A stretch of DNA of 7,385 bases, from the NCBI GenBank assembly GCA_013696365.1, contig JACCYS010000144.1, positions 1-7,385 of the forward strand, in the 5' to 3' direction. The translations under genes were made by a program, and so were the position numbers. Positions 1-5,171 of this stretch are shown here, piece by piece (within the stretch, counting starts at the first letter, position 1; every line of letters starts with the position of its first letter). This DNA is from Nocardioidaceae bacterium. Its GTDB lineage: Bacteria > Actinomycetota > Actinomycetes > Propionibacteriales > Nocardioidaceae. Below the pieces are notes generated by a model. It searched no databases, was not told the DNA's origin, and saw nothing but the letters and a program-made list of their open reading frames with translations.

Positions 1-327
1 GGTCGAGCCGCTGATGTCGGGCTGGCGGGCCTTGGCCGAGCCGACCTTGGCCAAACCGGGCAACGTCGAAGCCCGCAAACCCCGAGCGCGGGCTCTCGCA
101 GCCTGCTCGAAAGCCAGCGCGCGAGCCTTCGCAACCCGCTCTCGGCTCACCCGCAGATAATGCGCGTACACGGCACTGCCGACGGTGGCGATCACGCTGC
201 CGACGGCTGCCCCGATGATCGTGCCGGCGACGCCGACCGTGGACAACAGCACCGCCGACGACATGGCCGCCAGAGCACCGGCCATCGCCTGCACCCAGTT
301 GACCTCGATCGCCTGCTGCTCACTCAC
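1..327 (-). CDS. Small glycine-rich membrane protein, hypothetical (partial, 3' end outside window)
   Basis: This is an open minus-strand frame of 109 codons that starts at a GTG (327-325) and runs off the left edge, so the C-terminus is unseen. Translation begins MSEQQAIEVNWVQAMAGALA. Residues about 15-58 form a long Gly/Ala/Val-rich hydrophobic stretch (motifs GVAGTIIGAAVGS and IATVGSAVYAHYL) that could span the membrane once or twice. A basic Arg/Ala/Lys segment follows (RERVAKARALAFEQAARARARG), probably cytoplasmic. The glycine-zipper-like pattern is common in small actinobacterial membrane proteins of unknown function, and no enzymatic motif is visible. No Shine-Dalgarno precedes the GTG, but a -10-like AATACT lies exactly 7 nt upstream, which suits a leaderless message. 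No ATG or GTG occurs further upstream in this frame before the MTO gene's 3' flank. No function is assigned, and no link to the methyl-metabolism genes is evident. Confidence 0.72.
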   Translation of the reverse strand, partial: MSEQQAIEVNWVQAMAGALAAMSSAVLLSTVGVAGTIIGAAVGSVIATVGSAVYAHYLRVSRERVAKARALAFEQAARARARGLRASTLPGLAKVGSAKARQPDISGST

Positions 328-334
328 GGGCCGC

Positions 335-363
335 AGTATTGCTCGCCCCCAGCCGCGCCCCAA
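335..363 (-). promoter_or_regulatory. Putative leaderless promoter of the membrane-protein gene
   Basis: Read on the minus strand, TTGGGG (363-358) is followed by 17 bp and then AATACT (340-335). A 7-nt gap then leads to the GTG start at 327. The spacing matches a sigma70-type promoter whose transcript begins at or next to the start codon. The methanethiol oxidase gene has the same 7-nt gap between its -10 candidate and its start. Pattern-based only. Confidence 0.4.
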
Positions 364-429
364 CAGCGGTTGGACTTGTCCGGGTCGACCATCCCCCCAT
401 CCGCGATCATCCAGGGTTATCGCGACCGA

Positions 430-460
430 CCTTTGACAACAACCCTGCGATGATCAAAGG
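430..460. terminator. Weak inverted repeat between the MTO gene and the membrane-protein gene
   Basis: CCTTTGA (430-436) and TCAAAGG (454-460) form a 7-bp inverted repeat around a 17-nt loop, about 37 nt past the stop of the methanethiol oxidase gene. The AT content of the stem and the lack of a T-run make it a poor intrinsic terminator. It could instead be a binding site. Confidence 0.25.
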
Positions 461-496
461 GCGAAGCGCGGGTCGTCGCCGCCCCCTGTCTCCGGC

Positions 497-1924
497 TCAG
501 CGGTAGCAGTACGAGTCCGACGACGCGTCGCCGCCTTGCAGCCGCACCTGGTGGGCGCGCAGCCCGCGGAACGCCTCGCCTTGGGGGAAGAATCCGGGGT
601 CGGGGTGCAGCCCCCCGCCGTCGAGGTCGGCGTCCAGCTTGGCCATCCAGGCGCCGACACCGTCGGGATAGAACTGGTCGTCCCACGCGCCATACAGCGA
701 GTTGGTCACATACACCCGGCGACCGTCCCGGCTGGTCTCGACCATCTGCGGGCCACCTGCCAGCGGCAGCTCCGGCTGCGCCGGGTGCGGACGGCGACCG
801 ACGATGCCGCCAAGGCGTACCGAGCCTGCCTCGCGCGGGTGCGCCGGGTCGGACACGTCGTACTGCTTGAGCTCGCCGGTGCCCCAACAGGACACATACA
901 GCCACTGGTCGTCGACCGACAGGTTGATGTCGGTGACCAGCGGCGGCACCGCCCCGAACGGCTTCAGCGCCGGTGGCAGGTCATCGGCATCAGCGGGCTC
1001 GGCCGGGATCGTGATGACCTTGTCGGCAGTCCAGTGCTCGCCATCGTCGTCGCGCCGCCACCGCCACACCGACGCCGAAAGATCCTCGGTGGAGATGACG
1101 ACGCCCACGAACCCCCAGGTCGCATCCGGGTCGTGGGACGGTCGCAGCTCGAGCGCCATCTGATGCTGTTCGCCGAGGTCCACCTCCTGCAGGTGCCGGC
1201 CCTCGGCAAGGTCCCAGAAGTGCAGCGAGTGGCCGTACTTGTTGGCCAGCAGCAGCTCGGGCACGACCCCGTTCTCGATCATCGACGGGCTCCCCCACTC
1301 GCTGGTGACCAGCACGTTCCGATTCAGGTGCCACCAGGCGTCATAGGCCATCCGCTGCGGGCCGCGATCGGTCTCCCACGCACGGATGACGTCGAACGTG
1401 TCGTGGTCGAGCAGCGCGATGCCCGCGGGGCCATCATCCCCGCTGTCACCGTTGCCGTTGCTGTCGGCCGAGCCCAGGCAAGTCAGAAAGATGCCGTCCG
1501 GACCACAGTGCAGAGTGTGCGGTCGGGAGTATCCGGCCTTGCCGGCCAGCTCGTCGGCGTCGATGGTCCGCACCAAGTGCGGGGCGGTGGGGTCGGGCTG
1601 AGTATCGAACACATGGATGCGCGAGCTGCGGATCCCCGGCAGCAGAAGGTAGCGCCGGGCGAGCCCGTCCATGTCATGTCCCTCGTGCATCAGCGCACTG
1701 CTGCAGGCGTTCCAACCGAAGTGGTGCAGCTCGTCGCCCTTGGTCGGAAGGTCCGCCCAACCAACCACCTGCCCGTACGTCGGGGACTCAGTGTCCACAT
1801 CGATCGTCGTCAACGCGTCCGACTGCTCGCCCGCTCGGTCGAAGGCGACCACGTAGGCCAACTGCTCGGACGGCGCGGCGATCGCCTCGGTCGCGCTGCG
1901 GTAAAAGGTCGGGTCGGTCGTCAT
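497..1924 (-). CDS. mtoX: Methanethiol oxidase / SELENBP1 (SBP56) family protein
   Basis: The 475-aa product matches the SELENBP1/SBP56 family along its whole length. Recognisable blocks are HHFGWNACSS (67-76, with the family's Cys at 74), RPHTLHCGPDG (135-145), TSEWGSP (207-213), LRPSHDPDATWGFVG (260-274), TDINLSVDDQWLY (331-343), LKQYDVSDP (352-360), AGGPQM (389-394), YVTNSLYGAWDDQFYPDG (405-422) and HQVRLQGGD (458-466). Characterised members (bacterial MtoX, human SELENBP1) oxidise methanethiol to formaldehyde, hydrogen sulfide and hydrogen peroxide using copper. The conserved His residues near 67/68, 136/139, 264 and 458 are the likely metal and catalytic positions. No signal peptide is present, so a cytoplasmic location is expected, unlike the periplasmic MtoX of Hyphomicrobium. 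The usual GGDCSSD C-terminus reads GGDASSD here, followed by SYCYR. The gene lies downstream of iclR on the same strand, across a 240-nt gap. The family call is firm; the substrate is inferred from the family. Confidence 0.9.
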   Translation of the reverse strand: MTTDPTFYRSATEAIAAPSEQLAYVVAFDRAGEQSDALTTIDVDTESPTYGQVVGWADLPTKGDELHHFGWNACSSALMHEGHDMDGLARRYLLLPGIRSSRIHVFDTQPDPTAPHLVRTIDADELAGKAGYSRPHTLHCGPDGIFLTCLGSADSNGNGDSGDDGPAGIALLDHDTFDVIRAWETDRGPQRMAYDAWWHLNRNVLVTSEWGSPSMIENGVVPELLLANKYGHSLHFWDLAEGRHLQEVDLGEQHQMALELRPSHDPDATWGFVGVVISTEDLSASVWRWRRDDDGEHWTADKVITIPAEPADADDLPPALKPFGAVPPLVTDINLSVDDQWLYVSCWGTGELKQYDVSDPAHPREAGSVRLGGIVGRRPHPAQPELPLAGGPQMVETSRDGRRVYVTNSLYGAWDDQFYPDGVGAWMAKLDADLDGGGLHPDPGFFPQGEAFRGLRAHQVRLQGGDASSDSYCYR

Positions 1925-1931
1925 GTTGGTG

Positions 1932-1937
1932 AGTATG
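1932..1937 (-). promoter_or_regulatory. -10-like element of the methanethiol oxidase gene (leaderless)
   Basis: CATACT on the minus strand (1937-1932) matches the TATACT/TATAAT consensus at five of six positions and stands 7 nt before the ATG. No Shine-Dalgarno sequence precedes that ATG, so a transcript starting at or near the A of ATG is likely. No convincing -35 is seen, and the palindrome array about 75 nt further upstream might supply an activator site. Confidence 0.4.
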
Positions 1938-2012
1938 CGCCGGTTCAGCCGTGCTGCACCAGTGCTCCGCTAGTGCTTCCGCGCTACTGCCCCGCCGCCG
2001 TCCCGTTCGCGC

Positions 2013-2090
2013 GCCACGTAAACGTGGCATGGCGACCCTTTACGTGGCACGCAGCCCCCGTAAAGGGTCAGTACGCCACGTAAACGTGGC
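2013..2090. repeat. Symmetric palindrome array: GCCACGTAAACGTGGC, hairpin, GCCACGTAAACGTGGC
   Basis: Two identical 16-bp palindromic elements, GCCACGTAAACGTGGC (7-bp arms, AA centre), lie at 2013-2028 and 2075-2090. Between them is an 11-bp inverted repeat, GACCCTTTACG (2034-2044) and CGTAAAGGGTC (2059-2069), with a 14-nt loop. The midpoint of the two palindromes and the centre of the hairpin are both 2051.5, so the whole 78 bp is one nested symmetric structure. It could fold into an imperfect long stem. GCCACGT occurs five times in it, counting both strands. The array lies between the iclR stop and the methanethiol oxidase start. It could be a multi-site operator, a dispersed intergenic palindrome family, or a processed RNA hairpin. 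The sequence alone does not decide. Confidence 0.8.
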
Positions 2091-2113
2091 GGACCGCAGA
2101 GGCGTGGCGGACC
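2085..2113 (+). repeat. 11-bp direct repeat CGTGGCGGACC beside the palindrome array
   Basis: CGTGGCGGACC occurs at 2085-2095 and again at 2103-2113, an 18-bp offset. The first copy starts inside the right palindrome, so the second looks like a partial duplication of the palindrome's right edge or an extra half-site. Confidence 0.55.
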
Positions 2114-2147
2114 ATCGAGGCGAGGAGGGCAAAGCGGGGCGAACGAG

Positions 2148-2177
2148 GGGCAAGGGCGACCGGGTCAGCCCTTGCCC
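2148..2177 (-). terminator. Stem-loop spanning the iclR stop codon, probable terminator
   Basis: GGGCAAGGGC (2148-2157) and GCCCTTGCCC (2168-2177) form a perfect 10-bp stem with a 10-nt loop, and the iclR stop codon (2167-2165) lies in the loop. No T-run follows on the minus strand, so it would be a U-poor terminator of the kind proposed for high-GC actinobacteria, or a 3'-end stabilising structure. Confidence 0.5.
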
Positions 2178-2914
2178 GGCGCGAAGATCTCACCGGCGCT
2201 GCGGTATATCAGATCGGCCGTCCACTGCACGCTGTCCGGCGCCGGAAACCGGTACGTCGGCCCGTGCGCGTACAGGGCACCGAGCACTCGGCCACTGGAC
2301 GCATGCACCGCTGCCGCCACCGTCGAGATGCCCTCGGCGAACTCCTCGTGCGCCCAGCACACACCGTCGCGGCGCACCTGGGCGACACGCTCTCTGATCT
2401 GCCACGGGTGCACGACCGTGTGCTCGGTGAAGGGTGTGAGCGGGTGCGAAAGGTAGCGCTCGAGCTCAGCCTCGCCCCACTGCGCCATCAACACCACGCC
2501 GGGTGCGCCGACGTGCGCCGGAAACAGCTCGCCGGAGTAGTTGCGCACCTGCACCGCATGCGGCCCGTCGACCTGGCTGACGACCTGGATGGCGGAGCCG
2601 ACCGGGATGGCGAACCCGGTGCCTTCCCCCAACTGCAACGCCAGCCATTCCAGACTCGGGCGGACACGCTCCACTAGTTGCGCGGTCATGTCCACCGGCC
2701 CGACGAGCTGCTGCAGCCTGGGGCCGAGCTGATAGTCCGACCCCTCGCCGGCCCGCTCGACCACCTCGAGCTGTTCGAGGGTGGACAGCAGGCGAGCCAC
2801 CGTCGACTTCGGCAGACCGACTTTGGCGGCGATCTCGGTGACTCCGCGGGCCTCGTCTGAGACCACCACGTCGAGGATGGTGAATGCGCGTTCTATCGAT
2901 TGGACGTTGGCCAT
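2165..2914 (-). CDS. IclR-family transcriptional regulator
   Basis: The 249-aa product begins MANVQSIERAFTILDVV, the usual opening of IclR proteins. The winged helix-turn-helix covers about residues 25-65, with the recognition helix around LPKSTVARLLSTLEQL. The C-terminal effector domain (about 75-249) carries the family blocks VGAPGVVLMAQW, WAHEEFAEGISTVAAAV and VLGALYAHGPTYRF. IclR proteins bind small ligands and repress or activate nearby catabolic genes from palindromic operators. The frame is open further upstream, but ATG 2914 is preferred because a strong GAGGGGAGGGG purine tract precedes it, and starting there gives the normal family length. It is divergent from the FAD oxidoreductase gene and upstream of the methanethiol oxidase gene, so it probably governs one or both. 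The ligand is unknown. The family call is firm. Confidence 0.93.
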   Translation of the reverse strand: MANVQSIERAFTILDVVVSDEARGVTEIAAKVGLPKSTVARLLSTLEQLEVVERAGEGSDYQLGPRLQQLVGPVDMTAQLVERVRPSLEWLALQLGEGTGFAIPVGSAIQVVSQVDGPHAVQVRNYSGELFPAHVGAPGVVLMAQWGEAELERYLSHPLTPFTEHTVVHPWQIRERVAQVRRDGVCWAHEEFAEGISTVAAAVHASSGRVLGALYAHGPTYRFPAPDSVQWTADLIYRSAGEIFAPGKG

Positions 2915-2916
2915 AG

Positions 2917-2927
2917 CCCCTCCCCTC
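2917..2927 (-). promoter_or_regulatory. Ribosome binding site fixing the iclR start
   Basis: GAGGGGAGGGG on the minus strand ends 2 nt before ATG 2914, and its upstream GAGGGG part is about 7 nt away. It is by far the best Shine-Dalgarno near any possible start of this frame and rules out the 69-residue upstream extension. Confidence 0.7.
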
Positions 2928-2938
2928 GGTTGCGCGAC

Positions 2939-2944
2939 AGCATA
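2939..2944 (-). promoter_or_regulatory. -10-like element for iclR
   Basis: TATGCT on the minus strand (2944-2939) would start a transcript around 2932, giving a leader of roughly 18 nt that includes the ribosome binding site. No good -35 hexamer is at the right distance. The ACCAC half-site cluster sits immediately upstream, where a regulator could act on it. Confidence 0.35.
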
Positions 2945-2947
2945 CCC

Positions 2948-2977
2948 TTGGACCACGATGCGGTACATGACCACAAT
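2948..2977 (+). promoter_or_regulatory. Putative promoter of the FAD oxidoreductase gene
   Basis: TTGGAC (2948-2953) and CACAAT (2972-2977) are 18 bp apart and each match about four of six consensus positions. Transcription would begin near 2984, leaving a short leader with the GAGGAG ribosome binding site. The -10 lies inside the ACCACAATGTGGT palindrome, so a bound regulator would block RNA polymerase. Both hexamers are weak, as expected for a regulated promoter. Confidence 0.35.
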
Positions 2978-2982
2978 GTGGT
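2951..2982. promoter_or_regulatory. Candidate IclR operator: three ACCAC/GTGGT half-sites
   Basis: ACCACAATGTGGT (2970-2982) is an odd-centred palindrome with perfect 6-bp arms. A further copy of its left half, GACCAC, lies at 2951-2956, exactly 18 bp before the GACCAC at 2969-2974. The cluster lies between the divergent iclR and FAD oxidoreductase genes, the standard place for an autoregulating IclR protein, and covers the likely -10 of the rightward gene. Confidence 0.55.
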
Positions 2983-3011
2983 TACCGCCCGATGACGCCG
3001 AGGAGTCGCAG

Positions 3012-4346
3012 ATGTCACAGCCGTCGGAATCGACCGTGGACGCCGTCGTCATTGGGGCGGGGGTCATCGGCGCCTCGATCGGCCTCGAGCTCGCTCGCCG
3101 CGGCTGGCAGACGCTCAACATCGACGCCTTGCCCGCAGCGGGCTTTGGTTCGACCAGCAGCTCGAGCGCGGTGGTTCGCTTCAGCTATTCCACGTTTGCC
3201 GGGGTGGCGATGGCCTGGGAGGGCATGCACTACTGGGCGGACTGGCAGGCCCACCTGGGAGTTGACGACGAGCGAGGTTTGGCGCGTTTTGTCCAGCCAG
3301 GGATGGTCCTGCTCAAGGAGCCGGGCGGCCATCATGAGCGGTGCGTTCCGCTTTACGACCAGGTCGGTGTCCCGTACGAGGACTGGGATGCCGACGAGCT
3401 GGCGCGCCAGCTGCCGACGTTTGACCGCGGCTCCTACGGGCCGCCGACCACGGCCGACGACGACGCCTTCTGGGCCGACGCCGAGCGCCAGCTCGAGGGT
3501 GGCATCTGGACTCCGGACGCGGGCTACGTGAACGACCCTCAGCTGGCGGCGCACAACCTGCAGCGGGCCGCCGAGGCACACGGCGGGCGCTATCGGTTCC
3601 ACGCGACGGTGACCGCGATCGACCACACGAACGGCCAGGTCACCGGGGTGCGACTGTCCGACGGCACCTGCGTGCACACCCGCGTGGTGGTCAACGCCGC
3701 CGGGCCGCACTCGGCGGCCATCAATGCGCTCGCCGGGCAGGCGGACCGGATGTCCATCGGCACCCGGCCGATGCGCCATGAGGTGCACCACGTGGCCGCA
3801 CCGGCCAACACGGCCAACACGGCCAACACGGCCAACGACCGGACCACCCAGATCGCCGATGGTGACACTGGCGTGTACCTGCGGCCCGAGGTGGGCGGAA
3901 ACCTTTTGGTCGGATCGCTCGATCCCGAGTGCGACGACCAGGAGTGGGTCGAGGACCCGGACGACTTCAACCGGGCGGTCACCGCGGACGGCTTCGAGCG
4001 GCAGGTGTTGCGGGCAGCGCGCCGACTGCCCGACCTGGCCGTACCGAACAAACCGAGCGGCATCGCTGCCCTCTACGACGTGGCCGACGACTGGATCCCC
4101 ATCTATGACCGCACCGACCTGGACGGGTTCTACGTTGCGATCGGCACCTCGGGCAACCAGTTCAAGAACGCCGGAGTGGCCGGTCACTGCATGGCCGAGC
4201 TGATCGGCGCGGTCGAAGGCGGACACGACCACGACGCCGATCCAGTGGTGGTCGCCGGCACACACACCGGCCTGCGACTGCCACTCGGCACGTTCTGCCG
4301 CAACCGGATCATCAACCGCAAAAGCTCGTTCTCGGTGAACGGCTAG
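3012..4346 (+). CDS. FAD-dependent oxidoreductase, DAO / sarcosine-dimethylglycine oxidase-like
   Basis: The 444-aa product has an N-terminal Rossmann FAD motif, VVIGAGVIGASIGLELARRG (12-31, G15-x-G17-x-x-G20). Other DAO-family (PF01266) landmarks are STSSSSAVVRFSYST (47-61), VVVNAAGPHS (225-234) and the C-terminal flavin segment GFYVAIGTSGNQFKNAG (372-388). It ends SSFSVNG. Relatives oxidise N-methylated or secondary amino acids (sarcosine, dimethylglycine, D-amino acids); the exact substrate cannot be read here. The start was chosen at ATG 3012 because GAGGAG (3000-3005) lies 6 nt upstream; earlier in-frame ATGs lack this and overlap the operator. A 9-bp tandem repeat encodes PANTANTANTAND (264-276), an apparent loop insertion. 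No GcvT-like folate domain is fused to it, unlike dimethylglycine oxidase. A terminator follows, so it may be its own transcript beside the corrinoid operon. Confidence 0.9.
   Translation: MSQPSESTVDAVVIGAGVIGASIGLELARRGWQTLNIDALPAAGFGSTSSSSAVVRFSYSTFAGVAMAWEGMHYWADWQAHLGVDDERGLARFVQPGMVLLKEPGGHHERCVPLYDQVGVPYEDWDADELARQLPTFDRGSYGPPTTADDDAFWADAERQLEGGIWTPDAGYVNDPQLAAHNLQRAAEAHGGRYRFHATVTAIDHTNGQVTGVRLSDGTCVHTRVVVNAAGPHSAAINALAGQADRMSIGTRPMRHEVHHVAAPANTANTANTANDRTTQIADGDTGVYLRPEVGGNLLVGSLDPECDDQEWVEDPDDFNRAVTADGFERQVLRAARRLPDLAVPNKPSGIAALYDVADDWIPIYDRTDLDGFYVAIGTSGNQFKNAGVAGHCMAELIGAVEGGHDHDADPVVVAGTHTGLRLPLGTFCRNRIINRKSSFSVNG
3802..3836 (+). repeat. In-frame 9-bp tandem repeat (CGGCCAACA, about 3.9 copies)
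   Basis: The unit CGGCCAACA repeats at 3802, 3811 and 3820, with a final nearly complete copy from 3829. It adds the tripeptide Ala-Asn-Thr repeatedly within the FAD oxidoreductase, between HEVHHVAA and QIADGDTGVYLRPE. Because the unit is a multiple of three, copy-number change would keep the frame. Confidence 0.9.
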
Positions 4347-4360
4347 CCGACACGCCGGGA

Positions 4361-4385
4361 CGAGTGGCGGTTCCGCTCGACTTTT
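4361..4385 (+). terminator. Intrinsic terminator after the FAD oxidoreductase gene
   Basis: CGAGTGGCGGTTCCGCTCG (4361-4379) folds into a 7-bp stem with one T-G wobble and a 5-nt loop, followed after two bases by TTTT (4382-4385). It begins 15 nt after the TAG stop. Stem plus T-run is the classic intrinsic form and is the only good example in the window. Confidence 0.55.
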
Positions 4386-4406
4386 GCGTTCCGTGCGACC
4401 TACACT
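4377..4406 (+). promoter_or_regulatory. Putative promoter of the corrinoid methyltransfer operon
   Basis: TCGACT (4377-4382) resembles TTGACA at four positions and is 18 bp from TACACT (4401-4406), which resembles TATAAT. Transcription would start near 4413, giving a leader of about 60 nt. The -35 overlaps the terminator of the preceding gene. The leader contains GGCAGCACAGTGCC (4415-4428), whose core GCACAGTGC is a short palindrome, and two CCGTAT copies near 4427 and 4461. The Shine-Dalgarno for ATG 4473 is weak (GGA about 10 nt upstream). No cobalamin riboswitch is recognisable. Confidence 0.4.
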
Positions 4407-4472
4407 TTCCACTAGGCAGCACAGTGCCGTATCGTGAAACGCTGTCGCGAAGCAGATTGGACCGTATAGCCC

Positions 4473-5171
4473 ATGAGCGACGACGAGCTTGACCTGGCGA
4501 CTCTCCCCGACGACGAGTTGACCCAGCAGATGCACGAAGACCTCTACGACGGGATGGCCGACGAGATCATCGAGGGCACGCAGATCCTGCTGAGGCGCGG
4601 CTGGGGCCCGCAACGAGTCCTCAACGAGGCGCTGGTCGAAGGGATGCGCATCGTCGGTGTCGACTTCCGCGACGGCATCCTGTTCGTGCCCGAGGTGCTG
4701 CTCGCCGCAAACGCGATGAAGGGCGGGATGGCGCTGCTGCGCCCGCTGCTCGCCGAGACCGGCGTCCAGCAGATCGGCAAGGTGGTGATCGGCACCGTCA
4801 AGGGCGACATCCACGACATCGGCAAGAATCTGGTCGCCATGATGCTTGAGGGAGCCGGCTTCGAGGTCGTCGACATCGGCATCAACATCGACGTACAGAC
4901 GTACCTGAGCGCACTTGAGGAGCACCAGCCCGACATCCTCGGAATGTCGGCGCTCCTGACCACCACCATGCCGTACATGAAGGTCGTCATCGACGAGATG
5001 ACCGCCCGCGGGCTCCGAGACCGCTACATCGTGCTGGTCGGCGGTGCCCCGCTGAACGAGGAGTTCGGTGTGGCCATCGGTGCCGACGCCTACTGCCGCG
5101 ACGCTGCCGTGGCCGCCGAGACCGCCCAGACCCTGATCAGAGCCCGTCGTGACCTCGCCACTGCAGTCTGA
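4473..5171 (+). CDS. Corrinoid (B12-binding) methyltransfer protein, MttC/MtbC/MtgC-like
   Basis: The 232-aa product has the two-part structure of methyltransferase corrinoid proteins. A helical cap domain (about 15-100, with GMRIVGVDFRDGILFVPEVL) is followed by a Rossmann B12-binding domain (about 102-225). The cobalamin motif D112-x-H114-x-x-G117 is intact in GTVKGDIHDIGKNL, with His114 as lower cobalt ligand, and SALLTTTM (159-166) and VLVGGAP (187-193) complete the binding site. Such proteins carry the methyl group as methyl-Co(III) between a substrate-specific methyltransferase and a tetrahydrofolate methyltransferase. Length is normal for the family (about 210-230 aa), with an acidic N-terminal extension. 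It is the first gene of the downstream operon, and the DUF1638 gene starts inside its last codons. The specific methyl donor cannot be inferred from this protein. Confidence 0.95.
   Translation: MSDDELDLATLPDDELTQQMHEDLYDGMADEIIEGTQILLRRGWGPQRVLNEALVEGMRIVGVDFRDGILFVPEVLLAANAMKGGMALLRPLLAETGVQQIGKVVIGTVKGDIHDIGKNLVAMMLEGAGFEVVDIGINIDVQTYLSALEEHQPDILGMSALLTTTMPYMKVVIDEMTARGLRDRYIVLVGGAPLNEEFGVAIGADAYCRDAAVAAETAQTLIRARRDLATAV

Noticed and set aside
160..453. Plus-strand frames of 97 and 83 codons near the left edge
   Set aside because: The minus strand encodes a coherent membrane protein start with a leaderless promoter candidate. The plus-strand translations are compositionally odd (His/Arg/Asp or Pro/Ala-rich) and without support.
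497..499. TGA at the end of the SELENBP1-like gene as a selenocysteine codon
   Set aside because: The protein already ends at the family's normal C-terminus. Despite the name selenium-binding, these proteins do not encode selenocysteine, and no continuation is recognisable.
536..2083. 515-codon plus-strand frame over the methanethiol oxidase gene
   Set aside because: It mirrors a gene with end-to-end family similarity, and its own translation resembles no family and has no ribosome binding site.
2013..2113. CRISPR-like repeats
   Set aside because: Only two full 16-bp palindromes are present, the spacer is itself an inverted repeat symmetric with them, and no cas gene is nearby.
2781..3011. 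N-terminal extension of the FAD oxidoreductase to 521 aa, or starts at 2958/2967/2976
   Set aside because: The extension overlaps iclR and the divergent operator. The Rossmann motif begins about 10 residues after ATG 3012, which has a well-spaced GAGGAG.
2915..3121. Extension of IclR to 318 aa
   Set aside because: The added 69 residues do not resemble an IclR N-terminus, cross into the divergent gene, and are upstream of a strong ribosome binding site at 2917-2927.
4347..4472. Cobalamin riboswitch ahead of the corrinoid operon
   Set aside because: The gap is only 126 nt, shorter than a usual cobalamin riboswitch, and no B12-box-like conserved sequence was recognised. A terminator and promoter explain much of it.
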